Assembly: GCA_015680685.1 (NCBI GenBank)
Contig: MNCI01006016.1
Location: forward strand, 915,157 to 975,592
Direction: 5' to 3'
DNA from: Gnetum montanum
Lineage: Eukaryota > Streptophyta > Gnetopsida > Gnetales > Gnetaceae
DNA length: 60,436 nt
How positions within the stretch are numbered: position 1 is the first letter of the stretch; the number at the start of each line of letters is the position of its first letter. The notes beneath the pieces are model-generated. The model saw only the letters and a program-made list of their open reading frames with translations. It had not been told where the DNA came from and did not search any database. The translations under genes and the position numbers were made by a program. Positions 33,743-44,680 of this stretch are shown piece after piece.

Positions 33743-35650
33743 ATGTCTTCTTCTCATAAGAGCAATTCACCACCTAGGGAAAATACAAAGAACAATCGGC
33801 AATCAAAAACACATAACCTAAATCAGCCAATTCCTTAGAAATATAGGGTGGAATATATTCATCCCGATGAATATATTCCCAATTTTACTTTTATCTTCCA
33901 TCAAGATGAACAGATGCATTGGAGAGATCTACATGGTAACATAGTGTTACCCCCAGATCGGGTAGTCCCTAACATGCTTCTCCGTGCTTTGGCACAAATC
34001 TGCATGACAAAATTTTATGCTGAATACGTTATGGGTGATTTTGACATGAGGGATTACCATCCCACAACTTTACAATGTATGAGGGACTCAAGGTAGGAGA
34101 GCCAACATACACTGATGAAGGGAAAAGGTCTGCACGTCCTTAGCGAAATAAGAGATGATGGACCCATTATAACGAGTCCTCTAACAAATGATGTTCCCTC
34201 TCCTAATGATGGTGAGGAGGTGGGGTATCAGAACTTACGATCAAAGATACATAACCCTGGTTCTGATGCCCGTGAACACCAACTATTCACAGAGGGAACA
34301 ACAACTTATGATAAGGACAGGCACTTAGATCGTCATCACCATTGGGGCCGTATCAATTGAAGAGAAGGCAAGAAGAATCACCATGGCAATGGTTCCCCTT
34401 CTTCTTCTCCTTCATCTCATCACTCACCCTCTCCTTCCACATCTGGGTGCAGCCACCATGAACATAATGGTGAGGATAGAGGTAGGAAAGATGAGAGACC
34501 TCGACGGGAAATTCAAAAGAGAGGATAAGGGCAAGGACGAAGGGAAAGTAGGGAGCAACGCAGACATCATAGGCATCATGAAAGAGATGATCATGATGAA
34601 CCCCTACTTGCAATCCGAAGTATGCTTGACATAATGGAGGTTATTAGAATTTCCACAAGGCATTTAAAAGATAGGCAGATCAAACGCTTAGACATGAACA
34701 ACATCCCACGATTTGAAGGGGGATACAACGCTGATCCGCAGCATCATTTACAAGCATTCCATGATGCCTGCACCTTGCAAAACATAGAGAACGAGTGGAA
34801 AAAACTAAAGTTGTTTCCCAGGACGCTCATCAAGGAAACAGAGAGTTGGTACTGGTCCTTAGAACCAAAAACCATCAGGAGGTGGAGTACGATGTTAGAA
34901 CTCTTCAACGATAAATATCAAACGTACTCCCGAGTGTCTAATTTGCGTAACAAAATCCAAGGCTGGAAACAAGGTACTTATGAACCCTTGGATGCTACCA
35001 TGGCCCGCTACTACACATTATTTCATCGTTGCCCAAACCATGGGTACACTCAGCGGGATCAACTTTGCCACATCGTGGATGGGCTAAGGCATGAAACTAG
35101 AAGAAGCCTTGGGACTTATGCCCAAGGGAGACTCTCACAACTTAGAGCCCATGAAGTACATAGCTTGTTGGAAAAAGTAGCAAAAGAAGAAGGTGAGCTA
35201 TGCAAAAGAGAGACCGTGGAAGAATACAACCGTGACCCCTTCCTTCGGAAGAAGGGAGTGAAATTTTGCGATGAAGAGGATGAGTCACCACTCGAAGAGT
35301 TGGTGAACAGAAAAACCCTGCTGATTCAAAAATTAACAATAGAAGTATCAGCTAAGATGGATCAATTATGGGATTCCTTAGACTCCAGACTTGAAATTAT
35401 CTTGAAAATTGTAGAAGAGTCTAAGGTGAAACAAAGTAGTGACAAAGGTAAGACAAAGTAGAGAGATTCAGGCCCTACACATAACAAGGGTAAGGGGAAA
35501 ATTCCTATCTCCGATGAGGTTGTGGATTCAAACACAGACGATGACGGTGGATGTGAGATCTATCATTATGATCATCCCAAGGAATGTTGTCCAATTATCT
35601 CACATCTACAGGAGTCTGGGGTGTATGCTCTTAATCCAAGACTCAACCAA
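33743..35650 (+). pseudogene. Element B gag (best preserved in the window, broken)
   Basis: The start is the ATG of MSSSHKSNSPPR after the leader. The N-terminal section, open at 33848-34093, has YIHPDEYIPNFTF and NIVLPPDRVVPNMLL. A stop and frame change follow near 34100-34620. The capsid-like domain is open at 34622-35458 (279 codons): NIPRFEGGYNADPQHHLQAF, NEWKKLKLFPR, RRWSTMLELFNDKYQ, GLRHETRRSLG and a KEEGEL segment. The C-terminus, after a stop at 35459, has a Cys/His cluster (CEIYHYDHPKECCP), in which one knuckle Cys is Tyr, and SGVYALNPRL. Fewer stops than in A or C agree with a younger insertion. Confidence 0.8.
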
Positions 35651-35699
35651 TGAAAAACACCCCGAAGGTTACCTTATCCCCAAGGTAACCCAAGGTAGT

Positions 35700-36285
35700 T
35701 CCACCAACCATTAACGTACTATCCAAGTGGAACTCCAACACAACCCATCGGACAGCATCAGTAGTGGCGATACCCACAGTCATGGGGGATGCCACCACCA
35801 TCACAACAGTACCCTTACCGGCAACCTGATACATATGGTTATTATGTGCAGCAGCCAGTTTCTCCAAGTGACTCTATGAGTCACACAACTCCCCAACATC
35901 ACTACCAAGTTTGGGAGTACTTTAGGAGGACTCCTTCTCCTCCAGGAGGAACCTCACATATACACCATCCTCTAACTCCATCCACACCTCTTCCACCTAT
36001 AGTTCCCATAACACCTCCTGCTCCAACAATGCAAGGGAAACTCCCTACTCAACCACAGCAACGTAACGCTACAAGAGCCGTAAACATTCAACTCGCTACT
36101 GGTTCTGACAACTGTAAAAAGAGAAGACCTTTCTTCAAAACCAAAAGCCCAGACAAGCTCTCACAACAAGCGGTTGACTCTAGGTACACTCCTCCACCAT
36201 CTAACACTTCGGAGCACCCTTCAATCCAACAGAGTTGTACACATACGGTTATGTTAACGCATACCATAATCGACTAGATCAAGGT
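35700..36285 (+). pseudogene. Element B gag-protease linker
   Basis: Open at 35789-36274 (162 codons). It is Pro/Gln/Tyr/Ser-rich, with repeated short Pro motifs and no recognised domain. It ends just before the protease. It corresponds to 29150-29770 in A. Confidence 0.5.
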
Positions 36286-36520
36286 AGGCCACCTTTCCAG
36301 GAAACTAACTAATCCTGGAAGTCCCTTAATCTATCTACAAATCACCAGGAACGAACCGCATAAGGCTCTTCTTGACTCAGGTTCCGGAATCAACTTAATT
36401 TCACGAGAGATGTATCAAGCCTGGAACCTGCCCCAACTTAAGAAGAGCAACATCCAACTAGAGCTGGCAGACCAATCCATCACCATTCCCTTAGGATTGG
36501 TGGAGGACATTGTTACCACT
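36286..36520 (+). pseudogene. Element B aspartic protease, N-terminal part (runs into gap)
   Basis: KALLDSGSGINLISREMYQ carries an intact D-S-G catalytic motif (about 36365-36415), the only one among A, B and C. It is followed by LKKSNIQLELADQSITIP and LGLVEDIVTT. The sequence enters the N gap at 36521, so the rest cannot be judged. Confidence 0.7.
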
Positions 36521-37105
36521 NNNNNNNNNNNNNNNNNNNNNNNNNNNNNNNNNNNNNNNNNNNNNNNNNNNNNNNNNNNNNNNNNNNNNNNNNNNNNNNN
36601 NNNNNNNNNNNNNNNNNNNNNNNNNNNNNNNNNNNNNNNNNNNNNNNNNNNNNNNNNNNNNNNNNNNNNNNNNNNNNNNNNNNNNNNNNNNNNNNNNNNN
36701 NNNNNNNNNNNNNNNNNNNNNNNNNNNNNNNNNNNNNNNNNNNNNNNNNNNNNNNNNNNNNNNNNNNNNNNNNNNNNNNNNNNNNNNNNNNNNNNNNNNN
36801 NNNNNNNNNNNNNNNNNNNNNNNNNNNNNNNNNNNNNNNNNNNNNNNNNNNNNNNNNNNNNNNNNNNNNNNNNNNNNNNNNNNNNNNNNNNNNNNNNNNN
36901 NNNNNNNNNNNNNNNNNNNNNNNNNNNNNNNNNNNNNNNNNNNNNNNNNNNNNNNNNNNNNNNNNNNNNNNNNNNNNNNNNNNNNNNNNNNNNNNNNNNN
37001 NNNNNNNNNNNNNNNNNNNNNNNNNNNNNNNNNNNNNNNNNNNNNNNNNNNNNNNNNNNNNNNNNNNNNNNNNNNNNNNNNNNNNNNNNNNNNNNNNNNN
37101 NNNNN
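36521..37105. other. Assembly gap (585 Ns)
   Basis: Unknown sequence. In A the equivalent stretch from protease to the end of pol spans several kilobases, so the N count is either an estimate or B lacks most of pol. Confidence 0.95.
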
Positions 37106-39290
37106 GAACTAAGGAGACAAACCATGCCAATAATGAAGGCATAGACACGTTGGAATATGAGCATCGCCAACTCCCACCCCTCAACCTATGATCATCAATT
37201 GGGAGGACTTGGGCACTTCTACGAAATTCCAATAGATGTTCATTATTTCGGATCTCTCCCTTACAATTCAGTCATGGGGGAGATGGCCACCTATGCTAAT
37301 CATATGGGGCCCTTAGTTCTTTTTAAGTTTTTGTTTTACACTTTTTTGTTTTATGCATTTTTGTTTTACAATGTTTCTGTTTTACAAGTTTTTGTCTTAC
37401 ACATTTTTTTTTTACACGTTTTTGTTTTACAATTTCTTTAACTTTTCTTGTTTTTGTTTTACAACTTTCTTTAAACTTTTCTTGTTTTTTTTTCGACATC
37501 GGTATACTTTTTCTTTTTTTGTGTGTTTGTGAGTGTGTTATCCACCCTGTAAGTTTGTCATCAATAAGTGTTCTCCATGATGGTATGAACTGGTTTCATA
37601 TTAATTGCTAATGTTTGATTTTTACCTTTAAGTCACAATATTGATACTAAGGTATGTTTCTTTTGATATGGCAAGCAATGAGTTCACTTCATCCATCCAT
37701 CCATCCACCAATTTCTATGGCCTCTCTTGGCTTGGAAATGTATAGTCTTCTTCATAATAAGAACTTTAACGAATTGGTGACTCGGCACTTCTCAAACTAA
37801 GGAAGGACTCAAGGTTTGAAAAGGGTGTGACTTCAAGGGAACTTGATGCTTTTTTGTTGGCCATTCTCTTGGGTTCTTGGATGTTTTCTTCTTAAGTTTT
37901 CTTGTTGCTTCGACGTTACCCAATCATCGGAAGCTAAGACAATAAAAATAAGAAGTCTTTGCATGGTGTGGTTCTCACACATAAAAACACAAAACAAAAA
38001 AAAACAAAGGAAAGAAGAGAAAGTGAGAATTCAAAGCACACCCCTTAGACGAAATAAACTTGGGCTACAAGCACTGGTTATGGAACCAAAAGTGTTCCCT
38101 CTAACTAAGGCACTTCTCGCTTCCCATTCTCTCCTTGTTTCGTCGGAATGGTGGTGACTCTTGGGGGAAGCATTCTTGTTACTTCAAGAGGATGAATTGG
38201 CCGAATGCATTGATGCGAAGTCACTGGATGTGGTGGGTTTGAGGCTGGAGTTGGAATGAGATTTTCCAAATCACTTTAATCATAAACTACACAAAGGGCT
38301 GTACACCACCTTGTTCTTGGGATTCCATTCCATTCTATTCTCTCCATCCTTCTCTCCATTCTTCACCTCATTGCCAGTTGTATCATTAGTGTATATATTT
38401 TGGTTGATGCATTGTTTTCTTTTTGGTAAATTCTTGCGATTAATATTTTAACTCTTATTCCAATTGACATTCCTAGAGCCTACGGACTCTTTGAATGTGG
38501 GTTTGTCGGGGCATTAAGGGCATGAGCCTGCTTTGGGGAGGACCCACTAACATTCCTCTTTGGTGCACCAGTTAAATTCTTTTCCCTAAAATTTTTGCAA
38601 TTAATTTTATTTTGTTCATTCCCATCTTGACATCCATTTCATCGATGTTATAGTTGTTCCTTTTTCTTCATCTTTCTTGTTCATTTTTCTTTTTCCATTT
38701 TAACGCTATTGGAGGTTCGCGATTAGTCATGGGGGTATGGGGCCCAATTTTTTCGATTTTCTCCTAGCCCTAATTTTTTCAATTTTTTCCTAACCCCTAC
38801 ACCTTCAGTAGTCATCATTAATATATCTCTAGATCCATATCAGCCATACCACAACCTAGCCAATGGGCTTACACCGAAGCAAGGTATCAATTACATGATG
38901 ATTCAATTACCCTTGCTAATACAAGATTGTGTTGTGTGTGCAAATGGTGATCATACAACAACAGATTGGATCTGGAGCAAACACTTAGACTGGAGTAGTG
39001 CTGGAAGCAGTTATGCAAGGAGCAAGATTGATGGTGCACTTACGAATGGACAACGAAAGGCGTAATCTTGGCGTTGGAAGCAGTAACACTTCTTTCTCTC
39101 TTCTCTCTCAGCTACCAATTAAGGCCTGATGTCAATGTAATAAGGTGTTCACTCTTGTTGTCCTGAACACCAGTTTTGTCAAGTCTTGTAATGATGATCC
39201 ATTCACATGTCATCCTATTAGTTCCATTCACCTCAATAATCCCATACCTTCCCAATGTTTTGTAAGGAACTCAAGGATGAGTTTTCCTTT
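37106..39290 (+). other. Element B 3' untranslated region
   Basis: No convincing coding sequence. A T-rich stretch (37315-37495) repeats a tttttgttttaca unit. A TCATGGGGG phrase occurs at 37272-37280, 38727-38735 and in the PPT. The gaattcaaagcacacccc phrase (38028) and a 'cattcctagagcctac' phrase (38469) are shared with A (41577, 42045). A tccatcca simple repeat is at 37693-37708. Confidence 0.55.
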
Positions 39291-39303
39291 AATCATGGGG
39301 GTA
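39291..39303 (+). promoter_or_regulatory. Polypurine tract of element B
   Basis: AATCATGGGGGTA directly abuts the 3' LTR start at 39304. Confidence 0.75.
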
Positions 39304-40303
39304 TGATGAGACGCGATATCGCGACCGTCGCGATATCGCATTGTCCCCTGCATATCTATAAATAAGAGGTGGCTCTCCCTTGTTTCATCATCCTAAGCTA
39401 TAAGTAGGGAAACTCTAGTAGATTGATCACTCCAAATATAGAATATTTTCCATGTGCCCATAGTAGGAGTCCTAAAGTGAATGGAACTTTATTCGAGTAG
39501 CATTGTACCTGAACACAAGTTGTGTACGGCAATAAAGATGAACTTCCTGGATAAACCTTGCAGTGCATGGAATAGGATTTTATTTGATGTTATTTATTGC
39601 TTTCTCTCTCAACCCTTATCTCCTATTAATGTGGAATGAGTACGACTTGATTACGAGCATTTAAGGATGTGTACGGATAATCAAGGAATGGATGCTCATC
39701 GCAACGTAGAATGAGTAAAAATTGATTACGAGCATCTCAGTGTGACTACTTGGTAACCTAGTGGCGTACTTAGGATCTGCGCTTGGTAATCCCAGTGGTA
39801 GTCGTGCACCAAGATGTGTACAGATAATTAAGGAACGGATGCTCATTACACTTAGCCTAGATTAGCTTTCTCAACCCTTTCCTCCTAGTTAAGTGCCTCA
39901 GTATGACCACTTCGAGCACGTGCGTTACGCGTGGTGATCCCAGCAACGATTAGCGTTTGGTAGCCACGGTTGCATCGGTTCAAGGTGTGTACGGTAAGTA
40001 AGAACGGATGCTAACGTTAGGTAATTTAAACTTAGTTCATTAGTTAGAATTAGTAATTAGTTTCTCAACCCTTCACCTCAATAGCATAGGAGACATAAAA
40101 CATAAAAGACCATAAAAATCATATACCTCGGACTTACTTAACCATACACCGTGACAACTACAAGTAAGTCTAGGAAGACAATGAATAATTAACCCTAAGT
40201 GTTCCATGGGGTATGTAGGCACTTAGTCTGCGGAGTTTGACTAGATCGTGCGTGCTACGCTCGTTTCGTATGGTTGAGTGTAGGGGTACCTTGACACTCA
40301 TCA
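39304..40303 (+). repeat. 3' LTR of element B
   Basis: 1000 bases, TGATGAGACGCG to CACTCATCA. It matches the 5' LTR but with fewer gatatc units in U3. TATAAATA is at 39357-39364. It is followed by ATTAC (40304-40308). Confidence 0.9.
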
Positions 40304-40308
40304 ATTAC
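40304..40308 (+). repeat. Target-site duplication of element B, right copy (ATTAC)
   Basis: Same five bases as 32584-32588. Confidence 0.9.
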
Positions 40309-41076
40309 CTATCAAAATGGGCAGAAGTAGCTGCTGTTAAGGATTGTACATCATCTACAGCTGCACGATTTGTTCAACAACAAATCATAAATAGGTTTGG
40401 TGTGTCACATGCACTTATTGCAAATAATGGTACACACTTCACAGGTGCAAGTTTTTAGAAATTAATGCAATGCTTAGGGGTTGAGCATAAATTGACTACA
40501 CCATACCACCCCCAAGTGAACGGTCAAGCAAAAGTCACCAATAGAAAGATTATGAAGATATTGATAAGAACCATTAGAAAGTTTAGGCAAGACTAGAGCA
40601 CTAAACTGAACGATGCTCTTTGGGCATACCACTCCACATGGAAAATCCCTACAGGCTACTCTCCCTATGAGTTAGTGTATGGTCAATTACCAACACTTCC
40701 CATTCAAACTAAGCTTCGTATACTATCCATGGCATGTGACCTCAACCTTGACCTTGATCTAGCATAGAAACAACAGTTAGTAACCCTTAACTTGCTAAAT
40801 GAAAATCGATTAACTACCCTATCATCTAATGAATTGCACAAGGCCTTCAATAAAGAATGTCATGACCTAAGAATTAGGAAAGTTAAATATTAGCTAGGAG
40901 ATAAGGTTCTCTACTGGAATCCCGCACATGTGCCACAATGTACTAAATTTCAAACACTGTGGAAAGGACCTTATATTATTTATGCAACTTTTCTGTCAGG
41001 GGCCATGACAATATACAAACCTGAGAGCCCGAATAAGAAAATTTTGGTCAACGTGAAACAAACCAAACCTTTCTAG
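40304..41076 (+). pseudogene. Element A integrase, C-terminal part
   Basis: This resumes the frame cut by B: YLSKWAEVAAVKD, then RFGVSHALIANNGTHFTG. The second catalytic Asp is replaced by Asn (IANNG where C has IYDNG). The third motif reads QAKVTNRKIMKI where C reads QAEVTNREITKI, so the catalytic Glu is lost as well. WAYHSTWK and GYSPYELVYGQLPTLPIQ follow. The pol end is at KPF and a TAG stop (41074-41076). Internal stops are present. Confidence 0.75.
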
Positions 41077-42882
41077 GAGCTTAGGATAGCCAATACACAT
41101 GCTACCTCCCTTGATGGACAACCCTGCTCACTATTTCGAATCTCCTCCTTCCAACTTAGTCATGGGGGAGATGGCCACCTATGCTAACCATTCTAGGCCC
41201 TCAGTCCTTTTTGAATTTTTTTTTACACATTCTTTCAACTTTTCTTATTTTTGTTTTACACCATCATTCATGTTTTTACTGTTTCTTTGTTTGCTTGATT
41301 TACTTTTATTCNGTAAACTTGTTAATGAATTGGTGGCTGGGTATTTTTCAAACCAAGGAAAGACTTAAAGGATGAAAAGGGTGTGACTTCAAGGGGATTC
41401 CATGCATTGGTGCTGGCCATTCTCTTAGGTGCTTGGATGCTTTTTCTTGGGTTTTCTACCATTCTGACATTGTTCAAATATCAGGAAGTTGAGAGAATAA
41501 AAATAAGTCTTTGCATGGTGTGGTTCTCACACATAAACATCAAAACAAAAGAGAGAGAGAAAAGAGAAAAAGGTGAGAATTCAAAGCACACCCCTTAGAC
41601 ATAATAAAGAAATATGGGCTACAAGCGTTGGTTATGGCATTGGAAAGACATGTTACCCATGCCTGAAGGTTCTCTCTAACTAAGGTCCTTTCTCGCTTCC
41701 TGCTTCTCCTTCTCACTCTCCTTGGGATGGTGGTCACTCTTTGTGGAAGCATTCTTGTTACCTTAAGAGGATGAATTGGCCAAGTGTATTGATGCGAGGT
41801 CACTGAATGTGGTTGGTTTGAGTCTGGATTTGGAATGATTTCTACTCAATTATCTTAACCATGAAATACACAAGGGGCTTTACACAACCTTGTTCTTGGG
41901 ATTCCATTCCATTCTCTCCTCTCCATCTTTCTTCCCATTTTCCACCTCATTGCTGATTTTATCAATAGTCCGTTTTGGGTTGATGCATTGTTTTTCTTTG
42001 GTGAATTCTTGTGGGTAAGTTTTTAACTCTTGCTTCCAAATGACATTCCTAGAGCCTACAGACTCTTTGGTTTGTGGGTTTGTCAGGGCATAAAGGGCAT
42101 GAACCGACTTTGGGGAGGACCCACTGGCATTTCTTTTTGGTGCAATTGTTAACTTCTTTCCCTTAAAAATTTCCTAAAATCAATCATTTCTTGTTTCATC
42201 CCCATCCATCACATCCATTTTATTGGCATTGCTGTTGATATTTTTCATCTTTCTTGTTCCTCATGTTTTTCCATATTATAGCTACTAGAGGTTCGCTCTT
42301 AGTCATGGGGGCCTTGCATAAATTTTTTAATTTTTTCCATTTTACTAATTTCCTAACTCCTACACCTTGGGTAGTTGCCAGTGATAAATCTCCAAACTAT
42401 TTTCTACCATAATTACAACTTAGCCAATGCACTTCATATCGAGGCAAGGTATCAACTGCATTGTGGATTATCTATCCTTGCTCATTTTTGATTGTGTTGT
42501 ATTTGTAGATGGTGATCATACAAATAATGGACTAGGCTTAGAGGAAGTACTCAGAATGGATCAGAACTAGAACATTTACGAAAGGAGCAAGTTTAGTGGC
42601 ATGGCTATGGATAAACAACGGAAGGCATCTCGGCATTGGCGACAACACACTCCATCTTCTTTCCTTCTCTCTTTTTCTCTTCAAGCTACCAAATGAAGGC
42701 TTGGATGTTATTTATGTACAAGTGTTCACCACAATGGTCATGAACACTAATGTTGTAATATGCTTATTGATCCATTCACTAGGAACGTTGAGTCTATCAT
42801 CCCATTCCACTGTCAGTTGTCAATTAGTCAATAATCCCATACCTTCCTAATATTTTATAAGGAACTCGAGGACAAGTTTTCA
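41077..42882 (+). other. Element A 3' untranslated region
   Basis: No convincing gene. Shared blocks with the 3' region of B include a MGEMATYANH-coding phrase at 41164, T-rich text, the gaattcaaagcacacccc phrase at 41577 and agtcatggggg at 42301. A single N lies at 41312. Confidence 0.5.
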
Positions 42883-42898
42883 TTCAGTTGTGGAGGTA
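42883..42898 (+). promoter_or_regulatory. Polypurine tract of element A
   Basis: TTCAGTTGTGGAGGTA next to the 3' LTR start at 42899. It is nearly the same as the PPT of C. Confidence 0.65.
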
Positions 42899-43581
42899 TG
42901 ATGAGATCGATTACTCTAGCGGTTACTCTAGCAGTTACTCTAATTATTAGAGTGGTTACTCTAGCAGTTATTCTAATTATTAGAGTGGTTACCCTAGCAG
43001 TTACTTTAGCAGTTATTCTAATTATTAGAGTGGTTACTCTAATTATTAGACTAGTTGCTTCCAAGTCTATAAATACAGTGCCCAGGCGCACAATTGGAAA
43101 GAAGTATTTTAGCAATCAAGTAGCAAAACTCTTGTGATCTGTTTGAAAGTTAGAGTATTTTCCAAGTGCCCACAGCAGGAGGTCTAAGTGTGGACAGATC
43201 TTTATTTGAGCATTGTGTACTTGAGCACACCTTGTGTACTGCAATAAAGACAAGCTCTTTGATTCATCCTTGCAGCACTTGAGATTTGTTTTCTTACGCA
43301 TTTCTTTTATTTTATTTTCTTTTATGCGCTTTACATTTCTGTTATTAGCATAACAAATCATTTTGATCAATTAAGCAAATAGTTAAATTACACAAGCATG
43401 ACCACTTCGAGCATGCATGTAATGCTTGGTAACCCAGTAACAATTAGTGTTTGGTAATCCCATCGATGTTTCACTAGTTCAGGATGTGTACAGCAAGTGG
43501 GAACGGATGCTAGTGTTACGATTAGTTAGAACTTAGTTAATAAGTAGTTAAGTTAAATTAGTCACTTACTTACCTCTCTCC
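42899..43581 (+). repeat. 3' LTR of element A (truncated at an N)
   Basis: It matches 26173-26860 of the 5' LTR, including the 33-base array (42907-43052) and TATAAATA (43068-43075). It stops at the single N at 43582, so the last 230 or so bases of the LTR are absent. Unrelated text follows. Confidence 0.85.
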
Positions 43582-43582
43582 N

Positions 43583-44680
43583 TTCTTTATGCCATTAATG
43601 CTCCTAAAAAGTCCACTAGTGAAGTAAGCATTATTATGGTATTTGATTCATCAAATTTTTTCCACAAGTATTTGTTGCTCTCATTTGAATGTTTATGATC
43701 GTAGATGTCATGGAAGATTTATTCATCCATTGTATTTTTTTTTTCTTATCACCTTGACTGAAGTTCTTAGTCTTGATGCAACTCATATTTACATGGTTTC
43801 AAGTTAAGGTTCAAGAAAGTTTTATTTCATAATACTCTTCAACTTCATGGGTTTTTACTTCACTCAAGAAGTTGTTTTTGTCCCATTGTTATTTATATCA
43901 TTTGAAAATTTTGATGTAATATAATTTATTGTAAAGATTGTCCAAGTAATATTCTTTCTTTGTCATCATTCAACAAATCACGCTTTAATTGTAACCTTAA
44001 ACATATTCCTTCAAATTTTTTTTCTTTTCTATTTATAGAAATTCTTTAGTAAGTGAAACTTGAAAGAGCACTTCTATAAAAGGATAAGATCTAAAAAAGC
44101 ATCCTGAAACTTAGTCAACTCTATTTTATTGGGATAAGGCTAAGATGATGATGATGCATCTCCAAAATTGTTGGGCCTTTCTTTTTATGTTGTGCTAGAG
44201 TTTCACCTCTCTTTAGTGCTCTTTTACTATTATACTCTACATTTTTAAATAATATATTTTATTCTTGGGGTCTTGCACTTCCATCCAATTAGTTATAATA
44301 TGCCTTCTCTAGAAAAAGAAGATTGATACAATTTAAAATATATATTTTCTTTTCAATATTAGTCACATGAGAAGCATTATACTTGGTGCAAATATTAACA
44401 AGGGATAGAATTTGTTATTGGCTAAATAAATTTTATGTATGTAATGTTTCTTTTTGAAAGCCTATAAGAAAAGTACAAATAGATACTATAATGTATCATT
44501 TTCTTATTAGCATATTTCTCTCCTAGATTAATTCATCTTCCTTTCAAACACTAGCTTTTTCATATGAATGCTAATATGTTCATAGAGCCCACTAGAAATA
44601 TTATTTTAAAGTCTTTGTAGAATGCAAAAAAAAAAAAAAAAACTACTTTGAGATAAGTTAGATTGATTAACTGTAGCGAA
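43583..44680. other. AT-rich region, no gene recognised
   Basis: Stops in all frames; a poly-A run at 44627-44642. The start lies directly after an assembly N. The stretch may be the upstream part of the LINE that follows, but no endonuclease motif was identified. Confidence 0.3.

Larger units (their letters stand above)
32589..40303 (+). mobile_element. Element B: Athila-like element nested in the integrase of A
   Basis: LTRs at 32589-33601 and 39304-40303 flank PBS (33603-33620), gag, the start of protease, a 585-N gap (36521-37105), a long 3' region and a PPT (39291-39303). It is flanked by ATTAC duplications. The two LTRs differ visibly, by my estimate in roughly one base in ten, so the insertion is not recent, though younger than A. 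RT, RNase H and integrase are not seen: they are either hidden by an underestimated gap or deleted. Confidence 0.9.
26173..43581 (+). mobile_element. Element A: Athila-like LTR retrotransposon split by element B
   Basis: Plus-strand Ty3/gypsy element: 5' LTR 26173-27088, PBS 27090-27107, gag, protease, RT-RNase H, integrase (split at 32588/40309 by B), a 1.8 kb 3' region, PPT 42883-42898 and a 3' LTR cut at 43581 by a single N. Without B it is about 9.7 kb. Its LTRs carry a distinctive 33-base tandem repeat. Coding regions are full of stops, and protease and integrase catalytic residues are replaced. The target duplication cannot be tested because the right end is missing. Confidence 0.85.

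Noticed and set aside
36410-37232. Four long frames of unknown residues
   Set aside because: They run through the N gap and have no content there.
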